A stretch of 39,371 nucleotides of DNA, from contig DHKI01000013.1 in the NCBI GenBank assembly GCA_002404755.1, positions 1 through 39,371 of the forward strand, read 5' to 3'. Shown in pieces: positions 33,488 through 39,371 of the stretch. The stretch's first letter is position 1, and the number at the start of each line of letters is the position of its first letter. This DNA is from Clostridiales bacterium UBA4698 (GTDB taxonomy: Bacteria > Bacillota > Clostridia > TANB77 > UBA1234). The notes beneath the pieces were generated by a model. That model did not search any database. It had not been told where the DNA came from and saw only the letters and a list, made by a program, of their open reading frames with translations. The position numbers were made by a program, and so were the translations under genes.

Positions 33488-33516
33488 ATTATAGTATATG
33501 GTGTCAAAAAGTGCAA
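33488..33516 (-). promoter_or_regulatory. Promoter of the beta-propeller gene
   Basis: On the minus strand: TTGCAC (33511-33516), 17-base spacer, TATAAT (33488-33493). The adhesin gene is divergent; a TTGGCTAAA is repeated at 33531 and 33590 between them. Confidence 0.65.
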
Positions 33517-33622
33517 CAAAGAAAAGAAATTTGGCTAAATTTGTAATGGACTTTTGTGCGTAGTAGTGGTAATCTAAATATATAGGAAGTTGGCTAAAAA
33601 ACCACTTTAGGAGGAAATGCAT

Positions 33623-36600
33623 ATGATGAAAGATTTAAGGTACATAAAAAAAGAAAAATTAAAATCGCAAAAGGGAATTAGTTTGATTGTCCTAGTTATT
33701 ACGATAATAGTTGTAGTTATAATTGCGACAATTGCACTAAGGTCTAATGATGGTGCGATAAACGAAGCAAATATTGCAACATACAAACATGAATTGAAAG
33801 ATGTTGAAGTAAGTGTGTCGCAAACAAGAATAAAAAATCAGCAAGGCGGAATAGGCGAGGAATATAAGGAGACAGGGTTTTATCCAATAATAATCGAAAA
33901 TCCACCAGAGAATTTTGTTAGTTTTAGTGACGATGATTATTATGGCTACATAGTAGATTTAAACTATGTGAAAAATAGAGAAACTAAAAAGGGTTACGAC
34001 TATAAAAAGTACATGTTCGGTTCCGAAAATAAAACAATAACTTTTGGAAAAAATGGTGAGGATAACGATGTGTACATATATGATGCCACAGGAAAAGTTT
34101 TCTACGCAAAAGGTTTTTATATAGATGGTGGGGTATACTATTCAGATGTTCTATCGGAAGATGGACCAGTGATTAGTGTAACAAAAGTATACAACGAGGC
34201 TTCTAATGTTGTGGATATGGTTATCGGAGTTATGCCTGTAACCGAAGGAAATGAAGTCGTAGTAAGGGTTAATAATTCTATTGGACTAGATGAAAAAGAT
34301 GAGTACATATATGATTATACCGCGACGAGCAATGGTACGTATATCATGACTGCAGAAGAAGGAGAAGTAACTTCAATAAAAAGAGTCAAGGTTTCTGAGA
34401 TAACAGAAGGTGAATATAACATTGTATATCATTGTCAAGATGGAACGACACCTGATGAAACGATAAAGAAAAAAGGAAGCACACCAGTTAGACTAAAAGC
34501 GATAAAGAGAGAAGGATATGTCCATGTTGGATGGGCAAAGACTGCATCAGCAACAACACCAGAATATGCACCTGGAGGCCTTTTCGAAGAGAATGCAGAC
34601 ACCGATTTATATGCAATATGGGAAATGGGAGAAGCTAGAGAGTTTACAATTACATTTAATGCAAATGGTGGAGAGAACGCACCTAGTTCTATTACTAAAT
34701 TGGAAAGAGCGAGCATCACGTTACCAACAGAAGAGCCAACATATATAAATCATGTGTTTAAAGGCTGGAGTAAATCAAGTACAGCTACAGATGTTGATTA
34801 CTTGCCAGGAGCCACATATTCTGAAGAAGGAAACGCCATACTATTTGCAGTATGGGAGAAAGGCGAAATAAGAGTTGAGTTCACAGCAAACCCTGCCGAA
34901 GGTGGAACTGCCGTTGGTGGTGGAATTAAGGAAGCAGGAAGCATTGTATATATAACTGCTGTTCCAAATCCAGGATATTCATTCTACAAATGGACAGTAA
35001 CAAGTAATAATGTTAAATTGGATAATAATTATGGCGAAACTACCAAGTTTGTAATGCCAAAAGGAACCGTAAAAATAACAGTTAATTTCAAGAAAACAGA
35101 TTACGATTATACAATAAAGTATAATGCAAATAATGGTTTTGGTGCTCCGAATACGCAATACAAGAAACATGATGAGAGCATAAATATAAGCACAACAATT
35201 CCTTCAAGAAGTGCACATCAATTTTTAGGTTGGGGAGATAAAATAAATGCAACGACAGTAAAATATTTGCCGGGAGCAGAGTATACTGAAAATGCAAGTT
35301 GTACCTTGTATGCAATATGGAAAAAGAATACAGACCAATGTGTATTAACATTTGATTCAAATGGTGGAACTAAAGCTCCTAGTAGCATAACAGCAGTAAA
35401 AGATTCAATAATTAGAATACCAACAGAAGCTCCAATAAGAAGTAACTTATTATTCTTAGGTTGGGCAAGAACAAAGGATGCAGAGGAACCAGAATACAGA
35501 AAAAATGATTATTTTACAATGACGGAGAGTACAACACTTTATGCGGTTTGGTCTGACTCTGAAAAACCAATAGTAAATATAACTGCAGAGGAAAAAAATA
35601 ATCAATTAATATTAAATGGTAATGCAATAGATAATGGTGGTGTAATAAGCTATGCTTGGACAAACGAATTTTATTCAGAAACAGAGCAAGGAAGCATAAG
35701 TTGGACGAGTCTAAATTCGCCAAGAACAGAGATTACAATACCAAAAGATGTTTTAAGGTCTGGATTACATTGCTTCTATGTAAAAGATGAAAGTGGAAAT
35801 GTATCTTATGCATCTATAGATGTCTACAGATTGACATTCTATAACGATACAACATTAGTAGATACAAAATATAAGGCATCTGGCTATGCAGCAAGCATGA
35901 CGGAAATAGAACCTAAAAAGCCATTATATGCTTTTTCAAAATGGAAAGCTGAATCAGACGGAAGATTGTATGGCGAAGGTGAAAAATATTTACTTGAGAA
36001 AGATGAAAAATTTGTTGCAACGTGGGTAGAGGCTTTAGCATATATACCTTCAAAAGATTGGTATTATGCAACTCTTCAAAAAGCAGTGGATGCGGTTGAA
36101 AAAGAAACAGCAGATTATGTGACAATTCAATTAATAAAAAATGAAACAACACCAGGCGTAAAAATACCAGCAGGGAAGAAAGTGGCAGTTTCAATGGACA
36201 CTAATGTTTTAACGTGTGCCGAAACAGCGATAACTGTTGATAAAGATGCAAGCTTTAAGTTGATTGATGGAACGATAAACAGTAGCGGATATGGAATAAG
36301 GAACGCAGGAAATACAGAGCTAATAAAAGGAAAGATAACAGCACCTAACGGAATATATAATTCAGGAGCAGTTACACTTGGAGACAAAGATGCAGATTTC
36401 TTAAGAAGCACTATAGTAGTAACATCTACTAAAGCTCCATACGAGATGGCAACAGGTGCAACACTATACTTTGCAAATGGAAGCTTAGAAAATCTTACTA
36501 GTGCAACTAACTCATATGTATTTCCGAAGTCAGGCTTGACAATTAGACAAGACTTTGAATTAAGAGATACGTTTACAACAGGTTCAAATAAAGAAATAAT

Positions 36601-37849
36601 AACAATAGTAGAAGACTTAGTAATGAAGAAAGAAGTTATGGCAGGAAGCAATGCGAAACCAGTAGAAATAAAGGTGACATTGGAATGCCAAAATAATAAT
36701 TATACATTCCAATATAGTGAAGATAAAGTTAATTGGGTAAATGGAAAAGAAATCACATTAATAGATAACAAAACTATATATGGAAGAATATTAGACAGTT
36801 ATGGTGAAGCAAATCATGATCAAGTAGTAGTAAATGAAATTGTTGATTTGAATGTATCATTTAATGGTGGAGGAATAGTATCAAATCCAACATCAAAAAC
36901 TGTAAAATACAAACGAACATATGGAACAACGATACCGGAATTAACAGATACAACAGAGTATTACTTTAAAGGATGGTGGACGGCTTCATCAGGAGGAACA
37001 CAAGTTACAAATGCATCAACAGTAACAATTGCAGAAGACCATACGTTGTATGCACACTGGCAGAAGAAGGAAATAACAATAACTTTTGATGCAAATGGTG
37101 GAAGTGTAAGTACCACTACAAAGCAAGTTACACCAGGAAATACATATGGACAATTGCCAACTCCTACTTTATCAACTTATACATTTGATGGATGGTACAC
37201 TGATAGAACCAGTGGCACTAAAAAGACACAATCATCTACAGTAGACACGGAAACGAATCACACCTTGTATGCTAGATGGTATTGTTCTGGCACAGGAGCA
37301 GGAACTTGCACAACAAGTTCTTGCAGTGGAGGAAGTTATGATTGCACTACTTGCTATGGAAGCGGAAAAGTACGTGTAAAATGTAGCATCACAACTACAA
37401 AATGTTCAACATGTTCTGGAACAGGTTCGACAAAATGTACCAATTGGAATTATGGTGTTACTGAAAATGGACAGTGCCCTACTTGTGGATGGGCTAATAC
37501 ATATACAGTGTATTCATGCTTATATTGTGGTGCCTCGTACTCTGATTGTAGCAGAGAAGAATGTCCAGCACATAGAAAATTACAAGATTATCCTAAACAT
37601 GGTACTAGAAGTTGCCCGGATTGTAACGGAAGTGGTACCGTGCCATACTGTTCAAAACATGGAGAAGGTTCTTGCTTCGGCTCATACCTTGTAGATTGTA
37701 CTGCATGTTCTGGTACTGGTAAAGGACCTTGGCATGATTGCTCTCATGGATATAGTGGCTCACATAATTATTGCAATCATTTTAATTACACAGATTCATC
37801 CACACACACTTATTGTGTACACGGAAAAACTTCAAAACATACTAATTAA
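33623..37849 (+). CDS. Giant adhesin: type IV pilin-like N terminus, InlB-type repeats, Cys/His-rich C terminus
   Basis: 1408 residues. ATGs at 33617, 33623 and 33626 are in frame; AGGAGG at 33609-33614 best fits 33623. KSQKG then ISLIVLVITIIVVVI is a prepilin-like processing site plus helix, with V where pilins have Glu5. Then an Ig-like region, several InlB/Flg_new repeats (about 34400-35560, each ending LYAIW, LFAVW or similar, one of the divergent B-repeat type near 34870-35100), an Ig-like domain with KDESGNVSYA, a right-handed-helix-like stretch (about 36050-36500), and two more repeats ending LYAHW and LYARW. The last 190 residues hold CxxCxGxG motifs (CTTCYGSG, CSTCSGTG, CPDCNGSG, CTACSGTG) and end CSHGYSGSHN ... 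CVHGKTSKH. Extracellular adhesin is likely. Its 3' part can be exchanged with the opposing cassette in principle. Confidence 0.87.
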   Translation: MMKDLRYIKKEKLKSQKGISLIVLVITIIVVVIIATIALRSNDGAINEANIATYKHELKDVEVSVSQTRIKNQQGGIGEEYKETGFYPIIIENPPENFVSFSDDDYYGYIVDLNYVKNRETKKGYDYKKYMFGSENKTITFGKNGEDNDVYIYDATGKVFYAKGFYIDGGVYYSDVLSEDGPVISVTKVYNEASNVVDMVIGVMPVTEGNEVVVRVNNSIGLDEKDEYIYDYTATSNGTYIMTAEEGEVTSIKRVKVSEITEGEYNIVYHCQDGTTPDETIKKKGSTPVRLKAIKREGYVHVGWAKTASATTPEYAPGGLFEENADTDLYAIWEMGEAREFTITFNANGGENAPSSITKLERASITLPTEEPTYINHVFKGWSKSSTATDVDYLPGATYSEEGNAILFAVWEKGEIRVEFTANPAEGGTAVGGGIKEAGSIVYITAVPNPGYSFYKWTVTSNNVKLDNNYGETTKFVMPKGTVKITVNFKKTDYDYTIKYNANNGFGAPNTQYKKHDESINISTTIPSRSAHQFLGWGDKINATTVKYLPGAEYTENASCTLYAIWKKNTDQCVLTFDSNGGTKAPSSITAVKDSIIRIPTEAPIRSNLLFLGWARTKDAEEPEYRKNDYFTMTESTTLYAVWSDSEKPIVNITAEEKNNQLILNGNAIDNGGVISYAWTNEFYSETEQGSISWTSLNSPRTEITIPKDVLRSGLHCFYVKDESGNVSYASIDVYRLTFYNDTTLVDTKYKASGYAASMTEIEPKKPLYAFSKWKAESDGRLYGEGEKYLLEKDEKFVATWVEALAYIPSKDWYYATLQKAVDAVEKETADYVTIQLIKNETTPGVKIPAGKKVAVSMDTNVLTCAETAITVDKDASFKLIDGTINSSGYGIRNAGNTELIKGKITAPNGIYNSGAVTLGDKDADFLRSTIVVTSTKAPYEMATGATLYFANGSLENLTSATNSYVFPKSGLTIRQDFELRDTFTTGSNKEIITIVEDLVMKKEVMAGSNAKPVEIKVTLECQNNNYTFQYSEDKVNWVNGKEITLIDNKTIYGRILDSYGEANHDQVVVNEIVDLNVSFNGGGIVSNPTSKTVKYKRTYGTTIPELTDTTEYYFKGWWTASSGGTQVTNASTVTIAEDHTLYAHWQKKEITITFDANGGSVSTTTKQVTPGNTYGQLPTPTLSTYTFDGWYTDRTSGTKKTQSSTVDTETNHTLYARWYCSGTGAGTCTTSSCSGGSYDCTTCYGSGKVRVKCSITTTKCSTCSGTGSTKCTNWNYGVTENGQCPTCGWANTYTVYSCLYCGASYSDCSREECPAHRKLQDYPKHGTRSCPDCNGSGTVPYCSKHGEGSCFGSYLVDCTACSGTGKGPWHDCSHGYSGSHNYCNHFNYTDSSTHTYCVHGKTSKHTN
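36985..37060 (+). repeat. 76-bp inverted repeat, left arm (inside the adhesin gene)
   Basis: 75 of 76 bases match the reverse complement of 38643-38718. It encodes the end of an InlB-type repeat from SSGGTQV to TLYAHW. Confidence 0.92.
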
Positions 37850-37864
37850 GAAATTATATATTGA

Positions 37865-37897
37865 AAACTCCCTCAGTTTGTTTTACTGAGGGAGTTT
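37865..37897. terminator. Bidirectional terminator between the convergent cassettes
   Basis: AAACTCCCTCAGT and ACTGAGGGAGTTT form a perfect 13-bp stem with a 7-base loop and T runs. It would serve either orientation of the segment between the inverted repeats. Confidence 0.85.
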
Positions 37898-37943
37898 GGC
37901 TTGTTATTAAAAATATTCAAAAACAATTCGAATTAAACATGTT

Positions 37944-38720
37944 TTAATCATGTACATACGTCTTTCCATGAGAGCAATATGAATGGCTTGAACCACTGCT
38001 GTAATCATAGTTGTGAGTAGAACAATGCATATGAGAGCCTGAATATCCATGACTACATTTTTCAAAAACTTCATATGTTCCTTCTCCACCGCATGAATCA
38101 CACTTATCTCCATATCCATGTAGCGAATCTAAATTTGGATGCATTGAACATGTAGCGGCATCGCCATTGCATGTAGGACAAGTTTCATCACCTGAATTTC
38201 CATATCCATCACAAGTAGAACATCTCCACGTTATATATGGGCAAGGCCAACTGCTTACACCCCCTTTTCCGTCGCAAGTTGAGCAAGTGTATGTGGTATT
38301 ACTTCCACCAGAACATTCATATCCACTTGTACACGTATATCCTGAACCACTACACTTCGTTTTAGCTGACGCACTAGGACTTAGAGCTATTCCACCTTTT
38401 CCATCATCTGCAACAACGTATATGCTATAGTTAGTATAATCACTTAAGCCGGTTATTTTGTATGTAGTATTTCCGCCAGATGATATTTTTGACGAGGTTC
38501 CTTTTTTACTATTATTTGCGTATACATCAAATGTTAAATCATCGCCATCTGGGTCACTTCCGTTTATTTTGATTGTTATGTAATTGTAGTATCTGTCTGT
38601 TACAGAAATAGTTGGTATGTTTGGGGCTTCGTTTATTCTTTCCCAGTGTGCATACAACGTATGATCTTCTGCAATTGTTACTGTTGATGCATTTGTAACT
38701 TGTGTTCCTCCTGATGAAAC
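37944..38720 (-). pseudogene. Promoterless alternative C-terminal cassette of the adhesin (silent copy)
   Basis: An intact frame of about 258 codons with a TAA immediately before the region of homology (38721-38723) and no ribosome-binding site or promoter. It begins inside an InlB-type repeat at the same point and register as the adhesin gene, SSGGTQV to LYAHW, then diverges into a cadherin/FN3-like domain (KINGSDPDGDDLTF, YSIYVVADDGKGG), then a Cys-rich part with CSTCDGKG, CSTCDGYG, CPTCNGDA, CDSCGGEG, and ends CSHGYSGSHM ... CSHGKTYVH, parallel to the adhesin's end. It has no disabling stop after the homology point, which argues for retained function as a donor or invertible cassette rather than decay. 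A simple truncated duplicate is the alternative. Confidence 0.75.
38643..38718 (-). repeat. 76-bp inverted repeat, right arm (start of the silent cassette)
   Basis: Reverse complement of 36985-37060 with a single mismatch (a GAC/GAT synonymous difference). The homology stops abruptly at both ends. Confidence 0.92.
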
Positions 38721-38723
38721 TTA

Positions 38724-39186
38724 ACCACAATATTTTATAAAATATACATCGAAATTCAATCTATTTTTCTATGCAAAAAGTTATTTTAAGTTATTTTTGC
38801 AAAACTCATCAATCAAATAAGTTTTGTCGATTTGTCGTGCACCAACTATCAAAAATTGCATTGATAAGTTGTTTTCTTTCCAATCGACTAATTTTTGATA
38901 AAAATTTTTCATAAACTCACATTTTAATAAAATTTTGGGGTTTACTTGCACCAAAGTCGATAAAAATTGAAAATTATCAGAAAAGAAGTACTAAAAAATT
39001 GAAAATTTTCAAAAAACAAGTACTAAAAAATTGAAAAAAATCTTTTTACTAGTACAAATAGAATTTTCAAAGAGAATGTTTTAAGCCATTTTTGGTGCCA
39101 TTTGGAAAGTTCAAAAAAGCTGGTATAGAGCAATTTTTAGGTTACTCCACCCAAACTATTGACAAAAAGCCCGAAATTTGTGATAA
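38724..39186. other. AT-rich gene-free stretch with short repeats
   Basis: No credible gene. A 20-base direct repeat, AAGTACTAAAAAATTGAAAA, occurs at 38986-39005 and 39018-39037 (32-base period). TATCAAAAATT and AATTTTTGATA form an inverted repeat near 38847-38905, and TGCACCAA occurs twice. I see no promoter aimed at the silent cassette. Confidence 0.6.
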
Positions 39187-39229
39187 CAAAAAAGCTAATT
39201 TGAAGATTAATTTCAAATTAGCTTTTTTC
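39187..39229 (-). terminator. Terminator of the tRNA operon
   Basis: A long perfect hairpin, AAAAAGCTAATTTGAA with its complement, flanked by A and T runs, directly after the tRNA-Gln 3' end on the minus strand. It could work in both directions. Confidence 0.8.
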
Positions 39230-39231
39230 AT

Positions 39232-39307
39232 TGGCTGGGCTGGGAGGATTCGAACCGCCGAAATGCCAGAGTCAAAGTCTGGTGCCTTACCACTTGGCTA
39301 CAGCCCA
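39232..39307 (-). tRNA. tRNA-Gln (anticodon TTG)
   Basis: Read on the minus strand, the acceptor arms TGGGCTG and CAGCCCA pair, the anticodon stem CCAGA/TCTGG encloses CTTTGAC with TTG at the anticodon, and the T-arm has GGTTCGAATCC. The CCA end is encoded (39232-39234). It decodes CAA and CAG. Confidence 0.95.
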
Positions 39308-39320
39308 ATATATTATTTTA

Positions 39321-39371
39321 TGGGGTGAAAGATGGGACTCGAACCCACGGCCTCCAGGGCCACAACCTGGC
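39321..39371 (-). tRNA. tRNA-His (anticodon GTG), partial at window edge
   Basis: The 3' two thirds are present: anticodon stem CCAGG/CCTGG around TTGTGGC (anticodon GTG), variable loop, T-arm GGGTTCGAGTCCC, acceptor strand CTTTCAC, discriminator C and encoded CCA. The 5' part lies outside the window. Cotranscribed upstream of tRNA-Gln. Confidence 0.9.

Noticed and set aside
37944..38657. Independent secreted gene starting at the ATG of 38657
   Set aside because: No ribosome-binding site, promoter or signal sequence, and the start falls inside an InlB-type repeat identical to part of the adhesin gene.
38984..39040. CRISPR-like array
   Set aside because: Only two repeat copies with a 12-base gap, no cas genes and AT-only low complexity.

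Overview
The window looks like chromosomal DNA of an AT-rich, Gram-positive anaerobe of the class Clostridia, probably an uncultivated gut lineage. The evidence is strong GGAGG ribosome-binding sites, near-consensus TTGACA/TATAAT promoters with 16-17 base spacers, AGA as the main arginine codon, S-layer homology domains, a Spo0A-type DNA-binding domain, a membrane-anchored MurF-like ligase beside Ddl, and large surface proteins built from InlB-type (Listeria-Bacteroides) repeats. No virus, integrase, transposase or CRISPR array is visible.

Layout. 1-5.1 kb: the end of a giant surface protein whose last InlB-type repeat is interrupted by a Cys/His-rich module of DnaJ-like zinc-finger motifs, then a related surface protein. 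5.3-7.7 kb: a membrane-anchored RsiV-like protein, then an AbiE toxin-antitoxin cassette between 27-bp direct repeats that copy the 3' end of that gene. 7.7-10.8 kb: cysS behind a Cys-codon leader-peptide attenuator, then an HD-domain dGTPase. 10.9-12.8 kb: a compositionally different block with a stand-alone Spo0A C-terminal domain, a ComEC-like metallo-hydrolase and a DUF3006 protein. 12.9-16.0 kb: MazEF, an ABC-F ATPase and MntA-HepT. 16.0-22.7 kb: alpha/beta hydrolase, MurF-like ligase, Ddl, a DUF1934 protein and an SLH surface protein. 22.7-26.5 kb: a zinc-finger-less DnaJ, then an operon of two unknown proteins and an orphan VirD4/TraG-type ATPase. 26.6-31.0 kb: YhaO/YhaN-like nuclease-ATPase pair and a COG2509 flavoprotein. 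31.1-31.7 kb: a small membrane protein. 31.8-33.5 kb: a PQQ-like beta-propeller protein on the minus strand. 33.6-38.7 kb: a 1408-residue adhesin with a type IV pilin-like N terminus, facing a promoterless alternative C-terminal cassette. 39.2 kb to the end: tRNA-Gln and a partial tRNA-His.

Two observations stand out. First, three genes (VirD4-like, YhaO-like, PQQ-propeller) are each split by a +1 frameshift, and at each the same reading restores a plausible family sequence: the C of an in-frame CGG codon is skipped and the next GGN is read as glycine. By eye I find no other in-frame CGG in the AT-rich genes of the window. CGG does occur as apparently ordinary arginine in two compositionally unusual genes. 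This suggests CGG-directed +1 frameshifting, perhaps through a missing or scarce tRNA for CGG. Second, the adhesin gene and the opposing cassette share a 76-bp inverted repeat (one mismatch) in the same reading register, around a symmetrical terminator. Inversion would exchange the protein's Cys-rich C terminus, as in a shufflon.

How the genes work together: the surface proteins, SLH protein, MurF-like ligase and Ddl make or decorate the cell envelope; CysS, the ABC-F protein and the tRNAs serve translation; YhaO/YhaN and the dGTPase serve DNA and nucleotide maintenance. Three toxin-antitoxin modules lie among them within 10 kb. All functions are inferred from sequence patterns recognised by eye; no database search was run.
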